Below, piece by piece: positions 55,257 through 63,241 of a stretch of DNA of 64,000 bases. Positions within the stretch are counted from its first letter, which is position 1; every line of letters begins with the position of its first letter. Source of the stretch: Mycobacterium sp. SMC-4 (GTDB lineage: Bacteria > Actinomycetota > Actinomycetes > Mycobacteriales > Mycobacteriaceae); contig NZ_CP079869.1 in NCBI RefSeq assembly GCF_025263265.1, positions 1,364,001 to 1,428,000 of the forward strand, read 5' to 3'. Both the position numbers and the translations under genes were made by a program. The notes below the pieces were generated by a model. It worked only from the letters and a program-made list of their open reading frames with translations. It was not told the origin of the DNA and did not search any database.

Positions 55257-55895
55257 ATGACCGTGCGAACTGTGGCCATTGCGGTGTTGGTAGCTGCGGC
55301 CGTGTTCGTCGGCGCGGGCCCGGCCGGTGCACGGCCGGCCGATTCGGCCTCACCGCCCCCGGTGAATTTCAACGGCGGATGCGGGCTGGTTGCCTATCCC
55401 GCCACCGGGGTCCGCGGGATCGTCACGGTCACGGCAGGGCCGGTCGCCTGCATCGAGGCGATGCGTATCGTCGACCGCTACCTGCATGACCCGACGGTGC
55501 CCCACGCCGGGACCATGTGGTCTTCGGAGTTCGAGGGCTGGCTGTGTGTCACGCCGACCTCCGATGTCGCTGACGAGTACGGCTACCTGACGTCATGTCT
55601 CGACGGCCAGGGAAGCGAGATTCAGGTGACCTCCGAGCGTGACACTGAAGGATTTGCGCCGGTGTTCTGTGATCCGTCGGCAATCGCCACCGATATCGGT
55701 GAGCAACTCAGTGTCCAACGCTGCTACGGCACATGGGCATACGTCAGCACCCATCCCCGGGGCGGCGCGCAATCACTGCTTCGCCTCGTCGACGGAGCAT
55801 GGACGCGTTACACGGACATACCGACCGACATCTGCCGGCCACAAGCTGAGGACGATGGGGTGCCGATACCGGAGTTGCACAGCTTCGTGTGCTGA
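55257..55895 (+). CDS. Secreted Cys-rich protein of unknown function
   Basis: A 212-residue exported protein: signal peptide of about 29 residues ending GPAGARPA, then a mature part with eight Cys (for example NGGCGLVAYP, GPVACIEAM, GWLCVTP, SCLDGQG, PVFCDP, QRCYGT, DICRPQ, SFVC), probably in disulfides. No family is recognised; small Cys-rich exported proteins with this pattern occur in many mycobacteria. ATG 55257 follows GGAGGGG and begins the signal peptide, while the GTG 12 bases up is in frame but less suited. Confidence 0.75.
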   Translation: MTVRTVAIAVLVAAAVFVGAGPAGARPADSASPPPVNFNGGCGLVAYPATGVRGIVTVTAGPVACIEAMRIVDRYLHDPTVPHAGTMWSSEFEGWLCVTPTSDVADEYGYLTSCLDGQGSEIQVTSERDTEGFAPVFCDPSAIATDIGEQLSVQRCYGTWAYVSTHPRGGAQSLLRLVDGAWTRYTDIPTDICRPQAEDDGVPIPELHSFVC

Positions 55896-56252
55896 ATTTT
55901 TGCCGTGACGTCCGTCACTGGCGCGCAGCGACGTGTCAGGAAGCCCGAACGATGACGAGCGGCTCGCTGCTGTGCACCGGTGCCGCCGCGGGGTAGTGGC
56001 CCGTCTGCGCAGCGTGCATGCCCGCATCAACAACCGCCGAGGCGCGCAACCAGCGAGGAGTACCGTTCCAACCACAGTCGCAGTGCGCGGTACGGCGGAA
56101 TGCCGGGCCATCGATGAAGTACTGTATGGTTCGGAAGGTACCCAGGCAATGTGAGAGCGAACCACCTCTCCCGCTGAGGTTTACCTGAGAAGCCGAATTC
56201 GCGCAGCGACGCAGACCAGCTAAAGTTACCCGCGAGTAGCAAGGAGATGAAG
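55896..56252. other. Intergenic region before fadE25 with a possible operator
   Basis: About 357 bases, no convincing gene; two overlapping frames of 73 and 130 codons have Arg/Ala-rich, shadow-like translations. Just before the fadE25 ribosome site lies an imperfect palindrome TACC-CGCG-AGTA (56227-56238), which could be the operator of a TetR-type fatty-acid regulator. That is a guess from position and symmetry only. Confidence 0.4.
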
Positions 56253-57422
56253 ATGGCTAGTTGGGCCGGAGATCCGTCCTTCGATTTGTTCCAGTTGCCC
56301 GAGGAGCACCGCGAGCTGCGTGATGCGATCCGCGCGCTGTGCGAAAAGGAGATCGCGCCGCACGCCGCCGACGTCGACGAGAACTCGCGCTTTCCCCAGG
56401 AAGCACTCGACGCGCTGGTGTCGTCGGGCTTCAACGCCGTGCATGTGCCTGAGGAGTACGGCGGTCAGGGCGCCGACTCGGTCGCGGCATGCATCGTGAT
56501 CGAAGAGGTCGCCCGAGTCGACGCCTCAGCGTCGCTGATCCCGGCAGTCAACAAGCTGGGCACCATGGGCCTGATCCTGCGCGGGTCCGACGAGCTCAAG
56601 CAGAAGGTGCTCCCGGCGATCGCCTCCGGTGAGGCGATGGCGTCCTACGCACTCTCCGAGCGGGAAGCGGGCAGCGATGCCGGCGCCATGCGCACCCGGG
56701 CCAAGGCCGACGGCGACGACTGGATCCTCAATGGCGCCAAGTGCTGGATCACCAACGGCGGCAAGTCTTCCTGGTACACCGTGATGGCGGTGACCGATCC
56801 CGACAAGGGCGCCAACGGCATCTCGGCGTTCATGGTGCACGTCGATGACGAGGGCTTCACCATCGGACCCAAGGAAAAGAAGCTCGGCATCAAGGGCTCA
56901 CCCACCACCGAGCTGTACTTCGAGAACTGCCGTATCCCGGGCGACCGCATCATCGGCGACCCGGGCACCGGATTCAAGACCGCGCTGGCGACGCTGGACC
57001 ACACCCGTCCGACCATCGGCGCGCAGGCTGTTGGCATCGCCCAGGGTGCGCTGGACGCATCGCTGGAGTATGTGAAGGACCGCAAGCAGTTCGGCAAGTC
57101 GATCAGCGAATTCCAGGCCGTGCAGTTCATGCTCGCCGACATGGCGATGAAGGTCGAAGCGGCCCGGCTGATGGTCTACAGCGCCGCGGCGCGCGCCGAG
57201 CGCGGCGAAGGCAACCTCGGGTTCATCTCCGCGGCGTCGAAGTGTCTGGCCTCCGATGTCGCGATGGAGGTCACCACCGACGCCGTGCAGCTGTTCGGCG
57301 GGGCCGGTTACACCGTGGACTTCCCGGTGGAGCGGATGATGCGTGATGCCAAGATCACCCAGATCTATGAGGGCACCAACCAGATCCAGCGCGTGGTGAT
57401 GAGTCGAGCGCTGCTGAAATAG
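56253..57422 (+). CDS. fadE25: Acyl-CoA dehydrogenase FadE25
   Basis: A 389-residue acyl-CoA dehydrogenase, the length of the H37Rv protein. It has ASYALSEREAGSDAGAM at the FAD/acyl site, the middle beta-domain, and the C-terminal helices with catalytic Glu in QIYEGTNQIQR. It introduces the alpha,beta double bond in fatty-acid breakdown. ATG 56253 is chosen because AAGGAG (56241-56246) then lies 6 bases upstream; the earlier ATG 56247 abuts the ribosome site. Expression could be controlled at the palindrome just upstream. Confidence 0.95.
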   Translation: MASWAGDPSFDLFQLPEEHRELRDAIRALCEKEIAPHAADVDENSRFPQEALDALVSSGFNAVHVPEEYGGQGADSVAACIVIEEVARVDASASLIPAVNKLGTMGLILRGSDELKQKVLPAIASGEAMASYALSEREAGSDAGAMRTRAKADGDDWILNGAKCWITNGGKSSWYTVMAVTDPDKGANGISAFMVHVDDEGFTIGPKEKKLGIKGSPTTELYFENCRIPGDRIIGDPGTGFKTALATLDHTRPTIGAQAVGIAQGALDASLEYVKDRKQFGKSISEFQAVQFMLADMAMKVEAARLMVYSAAARAERGEGNLGFISAASKCLASDVAMEVTTDAVQLFGGAGYTVDFPVERMMRDAKITQIYEGTNQIQRVVMSRALLK

Positions 57423-57427
57423 CGGTT

Positions 57428-57493
57428 CTGACCGCGAGGGTGCACTCAGCGTCGTTCGCAGGTACCGCGAGCTACCGTGAGTGCACTTTCGCG
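57428..57493 (+). repeat. 66-bp direct repeat, copy 1
   Basis: Identical to 57952-58017. It starts 5 bases after the fadE25 stop codon's last base. Inside are inverted arms GTGCACTCA and TGAGTGCAC with a nested GGTA/TACC, so each copy can fold into a hairpin. It resembles mycobacterial intergenic palindromic elements. Confidence 0.9.
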
Positions 57494-57553
57494 GCCGCGA
57501 CAGGGGCGAAACTGCCGACCTAGCGGCGGGTCGACGACTTGTATCCTCGCGTC

Positions 57554-57955
57554 ATGGAGTCCGACGATCTGGAGCCACGGGTCGCCAGTCTGGAAGAGCA
57601 GGTCCGCGACCTCAACCGACGCGTGCGTTCCAGCGAACAAGACGCCGCGGCCGCCAGGGTCCTTGCCGGGGCAGCCGATCGCGATGTCGGCGAGATTCGC
57701 GGCGAGATCCGTGACTTTCGGCGTGCCACCGCGTCGAGTTTCAACGCCATGCGTGAGGACTTCGCCGATCTGCGACAAGACTTCACAGATCTGCGGCAAG
57801 CTTTCACCGATCTGCGCCACCACGTTGACGGACAATTCGCTGAGGTCAAACGTGGGTTCGCGCACATCCGCGGGGTGCTGGATGCGACTGCCGCCGGCCA
57901 GCAGCAGATCGTCGAACTGCTCAACGGCTTGATCGCTGACCGCGACAAGGGCTGA
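57554..57955 (+). CDS. Coiled-coil protein of unknown function
   Basis: A 133-residue protein, almost entirely helical, with heptad-spaced segments (RVASLEEQVRDLNRRV near the start; a sevenfold-spaced run DFADLRQ, DFTDLRQ, AFTDLRH in the middle; GQQQIVELLNGLIADRD at the end). Similar short coiled-coil proteins are frequent in mycobacteria; their role is unknown. ATG 57554 is used, and TTG 57539 is possible. The gene lies exactly between two identical 66-bp repeats, the second of which overlaps its stop codon. Confidence 0.75.
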   Translation: MESDDLEPRVASLEEQVRDLNRRVRSSEQDAAAARVLAGAADRDVGEIRGEIRDFRRATASSFNAMREDFADLRQDFTDLRQAFTDLRHHVDGQFAEVKRGFAHIRGVLDATAAGQQQIVELLNGLIADRDKG

Positions 57956-58017
57956 CCGCGAGGGTGCACTCAGCGTCGTTCGCAGGTACCGCGAGCTACC
58001 GTGAGTGCACTTTCGCG
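57952..58017 (+). repeat. 66-bp direct repeat, copy 2
   Basis: Identical to 57428-57493, beginning in the last codons of the coiled-coil gene and ending 10 bases before the birA stop (convergent). Its hairpin could terminate both genes. Confidence 0.9.
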
Positions 58018-58027
58018 AGCAGGTACC

Positions 58028-58792
58028 TCAGCGCAGGTGGGTGATGTCGCCGGCCGACACGGTGGCCGTCGTCCCCTGTGAGTCGATCAGTAGCCGCCCG
58101 CTGTCGTCGATTCCCGTTGCCGTGCCCACGATTTCAGCGTCTCCCGGCAACAACGCCCGCACCTGCGACCCGATGGTCGTGCTGACCCGCCGATAGTCCT
58201 GCGCCAACGTCGGATCGCTTCCCCCACGCCAGCGGGCTATCAACCCGTCGAGCGCGCTCAACAAGGTGCCGGTCAGCGCGGTCCGGTCCGCGTCGACACC
58301 GAGCATGGCCAGCGATACGGCCCCCGGGTCGGGCAGCGAGTCGTCGGTGAAACCGACATTCAGACCCACCCCGACCACGACGACCGTCCCGGCCACCTCG
58401 GCCAGAATCCCCGCCAGCTTGCCGGTGCCGACCAACACGTCGTTGGGCCACTTCAACCCGGCGTCGACGCCGACCGAGCGCACGGTCTCGACTACGGCCA
58501 AGCCGGTGATCAGCGGCAACCAGCCCCACGCCGCCGGCGTCACCCCGGCAGTGTCGACACCGACCGACATCGAGATCTGCGATCGCGGCGGCGCCGACCA
58601 ACTACGTCCATGACGTCCACGGCCCGCGCTCTGATGTTCGGCCAACAGCACCGCACCGGCGATGTCCTCCGAACCTGCCCGGGCGACCAGGTCAGCATTC
58701 GTCGACCCGGTCTCCTCGACGACGTCCACGCGTCGCCAGATCGTGTCGGCAACGGACGCGCGGAGCTGTTCGAGATCCAGTGGTGCAGGCAC
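58028..58792 (-). CDS. birA: Biotin-protein ligase BirA
   Basis: A 254-residue monofunctional ligase without the N-terminal DNA-binding domain. Motifs are EHQSAGRGRHGRSW (biotinyl-AMP loop), LKWPNDVLVGTGKLAGIL and a small C-terminal SH3-like domain. It biotinylates AccA-type carriers such as AccA3 at 4.6-6.4 kb. In H37Rv it lies beside accD5; here it is beyond fadE25 and on the opposite strand relative to purK, so it has moved. The start follows the stop of the upstream membrane-protein gene by 2 bases, which implies one transcript. Confidence 0.94.
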   Translation of the reverse strand: MPAPLDLEQLRASVADTIWRRVDVVEETGSTNADLVARAGSEDIAGAVLLAEHQSAGRGRHGRSWSAPPRSQISMSVGVDTAGVTPAAWGWLPLITGLAVVETVRSVGVDAGLKWPNDVLVGTGKLAGILAEVAGTVVVVGVGLNVGFTDDSLPDPGAVSLAMLGVDADRTALTGTLLSALDGLIARWRGGSDPTLAQDYRRVSTTIGSQVRALLPGDAEIVGTATGIDDSGRLLIDSQGTTATVSAGDITHLR

Positions 58793-58794
58793 GC

Positions 58795-59118
58795 CTAGAG
58801 GTTAGTGCGCGAGGTCTCCAGCGACTCCAGCACCTGCGCGGGCAACGCGTGCTCGGCAGTCACCCGGTTCAACGCCCCGAAGCCGGCCACGAAGGCCAGC
58901 ATCGCGCCGAAGGCCCACAGGTTGCCGACCGCCCATTCCCAGGTCGTCGTCGTCGGCGCGACCTGCAGCCAGTACACCGCAATCGCAACCAGCGCGTACC
59001 CGCAATAGATGTTGAATCGGCCCGCTGAGCTGGCACGCCAGCCGGCATGGCGCCGGTTGCGCCAATGCCAGACGCCGAGCACGGCGACCACAGCGATCGC
59101 GGTGAAGGTCGACTCCAT
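58795..59118 (-). CDS. Small membrane protein, 107 aa
   Basis: Three hydrophobic helices (about residues 5-18, 36-53 and 63-83) separated by basic and Trp-rich loops (WHWRNRRHAGWR), with a cytoplasmic helical tail. No family is recognised. ATG 59118 follows AGGAGGGG. It is transcribed with birA directly downstream; no functional tie is evident. Confidence 0.72.
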   Translation of the reverse strand: MESTFTAIAVVAVLGVWHWRNRRHAGWRASSAGRFNIYCGYALVAIAVYWLQVAPTTTTWEWAVGNLWAFGAMLAFVAGFGALNRVTAEHALPAQVLESLETSRTNL

Positions 59119-59254
59119 CGGCGCCCCTCCTGTTAGCTGGGGTCCGCGTCAGCGGGTGGTGCGGAACCAAAGTTTGCCAAAACTGTAACAGTCTGTGGCT
59201 TCCGAGTGTTCCACCCGAAGATTTGAATTGGGTATGAATCGGAAAACAATCTGG

Positions 59255-59965
59255 TCAGCGAAGTGTCCGCGTCACTCGCTCGGTTTCGCTGTGGCGAGCA
59301 AGAAGGTCCTCTTTAGAGTTCGCCACTTGTACCAGTGATGCACCAGTTGCGTACACCGACAGCAGTCGTTCGACGATGTCGTCGGCGCTGTTCCAGGCCA
59401 GCACCGACAGCACCCGGTCGGTCGCAGAGAATCCGGATGATTGCCCCGTCGCCTGCGCCGCCGCCAGCACCTCGTTTGCCGATCGGCCCTCCAGCGCAGC
59501 TCCCGGCGCCGTCTCGGGCACGATCTGGTCCCCGTGCACCCGCACCGACGTCGCATAATCGGTCACTCCGACCGGCAGATCAGGCGCCGGCTTACCGAAC
59601 GGGTCCAGCGACAGCACCGCCACCTCACCCATGCCGACTGAGGCGTCGGCCTCGTCGAGACGGTCCGCGGTGCACAGTGCGATGTCGGCCTCCCCGCCCA
59701 GCACGACCTCGGCCCCGATCCACCACACGCCGAACAGCACCGCCGCGGTCTGCCAATGCGCCGGTAACAGCACCGCCACTCGGCTGCCCGGCCCGGCGCC
59801 CAACTCGTCGCGTAGCAGATTGGCGGTCTTGGCGGCCCAGTTGGCCAGCGTCGCCGTCGAGCACTCGATGCGCTCACCGGTCGCGTCGTCGTAATAGGTG
59901 ATCCGCGGGCCGGCCGGATTATTGGCCAGCAGCGGATCGAGAATGGCCGAGCTGACGTTCGTCAC
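59255..59965 (-). CDS. TIGR03089-family protein (Rv3268 homologue)
   Basis: A 236-residue protein with the N-terminal part of an acyl-CoA-ligase/AMP-binding-like fold: ITYYDDATGERIECSTATLANWAAK (shown as an outline of residues 22-46), SRVAVLLPAHWQTAAVLFGVW, and an Ala-rich C-terminal half. It lacks the AMP-binding P-loop and C-terminal lid, so it is not expected to activate acids. The family is actinobacterial and of unknown function. It follows lcp1 after one base, in the same transcript. Confidence 0.85.
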   Translation of the reverse strand: MTNVSSAILDPLLANNPAGPRITYYDDATGERIECSTATLANWAAKTANLLRDELGAGPGSRVAVLLPAHWQTAAVLFGVWWIGAEVVLGGEADIALCTADRLDEADASVGMGEVAVLSLDPFGKPAPDLPVGVTDYATSVRVHGDQIVPETAPGAALEGRSANEVLAAAQATGQSSGFSATDRVLSVLAWNSADDIVERLLSVYATGASLVQVANSKEDLLARHSETERVTRTLR

Positions 59966-59966
59966 C

Positions 59967-61433
59967 TCAGTTGACGCACTCTGGATCGTCGGAGCCGGCC
60001 GTGATGATCGGCGACGCCGCCGGCAACGCCTCGCCGCCGGCCTGCGAGGTGACCGGCGCCGACAGCATCACATCGGTGCCGTCCAGGCCCGACCCGGGAC
60101 CGGTGTAGTCGTCGGCGAGCACCACCCGCACCACGTCCGCAGGCACTGCGGTGTTCTCCACGACCGCGATCCCACCGAGTTCGTCGGCCACCGCGCGGGC
60201 CCCGAGATCACCCGAGCTCGCGGCCTGCACCTGCGTCGTCGTCACCTTGGCGGCCTCGTTGTTGCCGACGGGCCCCGGCGTGAAGCCCCGGCTGGTCAGC
60301 ACGTGCGCCACCGCGGCGGCCAACCCGTTGATGTCGGTGTCGTTGTACACCTCGACGGTGGTCTTGTCCGGGCTGTAGGCCAGTTCCTCGGTGTTGCCCT
60401 GGTCCTGCTCGTGCAGCAGGCCGTCGATCCACTCGCGCACCGCGCTGGGGTCCACCCGCACCACGCTCTGCATACCGTCGTCGCTCCACCCGGCCTCTTC
60501 GAGGATCGGGATGGTCGCGAACGCGACATTGCCGCCGGCCAGCTTGGTGAACTGCTCGGCGAAATCCATGATGTTCCAGCCGTCGGAGAGCACCACCGAG
60601 CGCTGCACCGCCTGCTCCAACCGATTCAGCGTGGCCGGGCTCGACAACGTCTTGCTCGAAATGGCTTCGTGGGCCAGCGAAGCCATGAAAGCCTGCTGTC
60701 GGGTGACCCGGTCCAGGTCACCGCGCGGCAGATCGTGGCGCTGCCGCACAAAGCTCAACGCCTGTGGCCCGTCCAGCTTCTGCCAACCCGCCGGGAAATC
60801 TGCACCCGAAAGCGGTTCGTAGACAGCCTGTTTCAGGCATACGTTGACCCCGCCCAAGGCATCGGTGATCAATGCGAAACCGAGCAGCCCGATTTCGGCG
60901 TAATGGTCGACCGTCACCCCGGTCAGGTTGGCCACCGTCCTGATCAACGCTTCGCGACCGGCCTCAGCAGCCTCGACCTGAGCCACGGCCGGGTCCTCAC
61001 CCTGCTGCTCGACGAGCTGCTTCATGGTTTCCAAGTGCACGTCGCCATAGACACCGTTGATCTTCATCTTCCCCAGACCCGGCGCCTCGACATAGGAGTC
61101 GCGGGGAATCGAGATGGCCGTCGCGGACTGACCGTCATTGGGGATACGCACCAAGATGATGGTGTCGGTGCTCGTCGAGATGTCGTTGCCGGCGCGCAGC
61201 GTGGCGAGCTCTTCCTGAGTCAACGGATTGCCATGCGCGTCGGTGCGACTGTCCATGCCGACCAGCAACACATCGACCGCGCCGTCCTCGCCGCCCTCGC
61301 CCAGCACCACCGAGCTGATGTGGTTGATCCCAGACTCGAACGAGCGGATCTTGCCCCACGCCACACCGGTGCTGACGACCACGGCCAACGCCACGATCGC
61401 CGACACGACACGGGTCATGTGCGCAGTAGGCAT
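59967..61433 (-). CDS. lcp1: LytR-CpsA-Psr glycopolymer ligase Lcp1 (Rv3267 homologue)
   Basis: A 488-residue protein with an N-terminal signal-anchor helix (about residues 7-25), an LCP domain with DVLLVGMDSRTD, ISIPRDSYVE (conserved Arg), KINGVYG and QALSFVRQRHDLPRGDLDRVTRQQ (outlined), and a C-terminal LytR_C domain (TTVEVYNDTDINGLA). In mycobacteria this enzyme joins arabinogalactan to peptidoglycan using polyprenyl-linked precursors. It is divergent from rmlD, which makes rhamnose for the same linker. Possible activity on the island's polymers is open. Confidence 0.92.
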   Translation of the reverse strand: MPTAHMTRVVSAIVALAVVVSTGVAWGKIRSFESGINHISSVVLGEGGEDGAVDVLLVGMDSRTDAHGNPLTQEELATLRAGNDISTSTDTIILVRIPNDGQSATAISIPRDSYVEAPGLGKMKINGVYGDVHLETMKQLVEQQGEDPAVAQVEAAEAGREALIRTVANLTGVTVDHYAEIGLLGFALITDALGGVNVCLKQAVYEPLSGADFPAGWQKLDGPQALSFVRQRHDLPRGDLDRVTRQQAFMASLAHEAISSKTLSSPATLNRLEQAVQRSVVLSDGWNIMDFAEQFTKLAGGNVAFATIPILEEAGWSDDGMQSVVRVDPSAVREWIDGLLHEQDQGNTEELAYSPDKTTVEVYNDTDINGLAAAVAHVLTSRGFTPGPVGNNEAAKVTTTQVQAASSGDLGARAVADELGGIAVVENTAVPADVVRVVLADDYTGPGSGLDGTDVMLSAPVTSQAGGEALPAASPIITAGSDDPECVN

Positions 61434-61499
61434 CGGACCAGGCTATCTGCGCCAGGCCTCGATGCGGCGTAGCGCAGACCGGCGTGCCAATATCGTGAC

Positions 61500-62348
61500 G
61501 TGACCGGGAGAATCGTGATCACCGGCGCAGCCGGCCTGGTAGGACGCGTGTTGGCAGGTCAAGCAGCACAGCAGGGCCGAGACGTGGTGACGCTCACATC
61601 CAGCCAGTGGGACATCACCGATCCGGCCGCGGGCGCGTCGGTCGTGCGCTCCGGCGACGTCGTCGTCAACTGCGCCGCCTACACCAAGGTCGACGCCGCC
61701 GAAGCCGAACCCGAGCGTGCCCACCTGGTCAACGCCGTCGGCGCCGGCAACGTCGCGCGGGTGTGCGCCCGCGCCGGCGCCGCGCTGATCCACCTGTCCA
61801 CCGACTACGTCTTCGACGGAGCGCTGCGGCGCCCCTACGACATCGACGACCCCACCGGCCCGGTCAGCGTCTACGGCCGCACCAAGCTGGCCGGCGAACA
61901 GGCCGTCCATGCCGAGCTGCCTGACGCGTGCGTGGTGCGCACCGCGTGGATCTACGAAGGCCGCGACGGCACCGACTTCGCGGCCGCCATGCGACGCGCC
62001 GCGCTGGGGGAGGGCACCGTCGACGTCGTCGCCGACCAGATCGGTTCACCCACCTACGTCGGCGACCTGTGTGCGGCACTGCTGCAGATCGCCGACGGCG
62101 TGCGCGCGCCGTTGCTGCACGCCGCCAACGACGGCGCCGTCAGCCGGTTCGAGCAAGCTCAAGCCGTGTTCAGCTCGGTGGGCGCTGATCCGGCGCGGGT
62201 GCGGCCCGTCGACAGCTCCCAGCATCCCCGGCCCGCGCCGCGCCCGGCCTACTCCGCCTTGTCGGCGCAGAAGTCGACGCTGGCCGGGCTGAGCCCGCTG
62301 CGGCCATGGCGGGAGGCGTTGGCCGCGGCGCTACTCTCTAGCCCGTGA
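61500..62348 (+). CDS. rmlD: dTDP-4-dehydrorhamnose reductase RmlD
   Basis: A 282-residue extended short-chain dehydrogenase: ITGAAGLVGRVLAG at the NADPH loop, STDYVFDG, and the catalytic pair in VYGRTKLAGE (Tyr, Lys). It performs the last step to dTDP-rhamnose, needed for the arabinogalactan linker. GTG 61500 begins TGRIVITG. The stop overlaps the wbbL1 start (GTGA), so the three downstream genes form a tightly coupled operon. Confidence 0.95.
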   Translation: MTGRIVITGAAGLVGRVLAGQAAQQGRDVVTLTSSQWDITDPAAGASVVRSGDVVVNCAAYTKVDAAEAEPERAHLVNAVGAGNVARVCARAGAALIHLSTDYVFDGALRRPYDIDDPTGPVSVYGRTKLAGEQAVHAELPDACVVRTAWIYEGRDGTDFAAAMRRAALGEGTVDVVADQIGSPTYVGDLCAALLQIADGVRAPLLHAANDGAVSRFEQAQAVFSSVGADPARVRPVDSSQHPRPAPRPAYSALSAQKSTLAGLSPLRPWREALAAALLSSP

Positions 62349-63241
62349 CATCGGTGAGCGACGGGCTGTTCGTCGTGACGGTGACGTATTCGCCGGGCCC
62401 GCATCTGGACCGATTCCTCGCCTCGCTGTCGCACGCCACCGACCGTGATGTGACCGTCGTCATGGCCGACAACGGATCCACCGACGGCGCCCCGGAGGAA
62501 GCCGTCACGCGCTACCCGAACGTGCGGCTGCTGCGCACCGGCGCGAACCTGGGCTACGGCTCGGCGATCAACCGGGCCGTCGCCGAATACGGACTGACCT
62601 CCCAGGAGTTCTTCGTCGTCGCCAATCCCGACGTGCAATGGGGACCGGGCAGCATCGACCTGCTGCTCGACGCCGCCACCCGCTGGCCGCGGGCCGGCTC
62701 ACTCGGGCCGCTGATCCGCGACCCCGACGGATCGGTGTATCCCTCAGCGCGACACCAGCCGTCGATCATCCGCGGCGGCATGCACGCCGTCATCGGGCCG
62801 TTGTGGCCGTCCAACCCATGGACCGCGGTCTACCGCCAAGAACGTGAGGACCCCAGCGAACGCGCCGTCGGCTGGCTGTCCGGATCATGCCTGTTGGTGC
62901 GCGGCGCCGCCTACGCCGAGATCGCCGGATTCGACGAGCGCTACTTCATGTACATGGAAGACGTCGACCTCGGTGATCGCCTCGGAAAGGCCGGCTGGCA
63001 GAACGTCTACGTGCCCTCGGCAGAGGTATTGCACGCCAAGGGCCACTCCACCGGCCGCGACCCGGCCCGCAATCTGGCCGCGCACCACGTCAGCACCTAC
63101 ACTTTTCTGGCCGATCGGTATCCGCGACGCTGGCAGGCACCGTTACGGTGGGCTTTCCGGGGGGCTCTGGGGGCGCGGTCGCGGTTGGTGGTGCGCAGTT
63201 CTCTGAGGTCCCGGCGTTCGCAAGCGAAAGGGCGGCGTTGA
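62345..63241 (+). CDS. wbbL1: Rhamnosyltransferase WbbL1
   Basis: A 298-residue GT2 enzyme: TVTYSPGPHLDRFLASL, VVMADNGSTDGAPEEAV, an acidic metal site in VANPDVQWGPG, and GFDERYFMYMEDVDLGDRLG with the acidic acceptor-side motif. It transfers rhamnose to GlcNAc-PP-decaprenyl, completing the linker that anchors arabinogalactan. It overlaps rmlD by 4 bases and manB by one, as in H37Rv. Confidence 0.94.
   Translation: MTSVSDGLFVVTVTYSPGPHLDRFLASLSHATDRDVTVVMADNGSTDGAPEEAVTRYPNVRLLRTGANLGYGSAINRAVAEYGLTSQEFFVVANPDVQWGPGSIDLLLDAATRWPRAGSLGPLIRDPDGSVYPSARHQPSIIRGGMHAVIGPLWPSNPWTAVYRQEREDPSERAVGWLSGSCLLVRGAAYAEIAGFDERYFMYMEDVDLGDRLGKAGWQNVYVPSAEVLHAKGHSTGRDPARNLAAHHVSTYTFLADRYPRRWQAPLRWAFRGALGARSRLVVRSSLRSRRSQAKGRR

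Noticed and set aside
55933..56165. Overlapping 73- and 130-codon frames upstream of fadE25
   Set aside because: Both are Arg/Ala-rich with no start signal; antisense to each other and without domain features.
59898..61472. 524-codon plus-strand frame opposite lcp1
   Set aside because: Shadow of lcp1, with no recognisable domain and no ribosome site.
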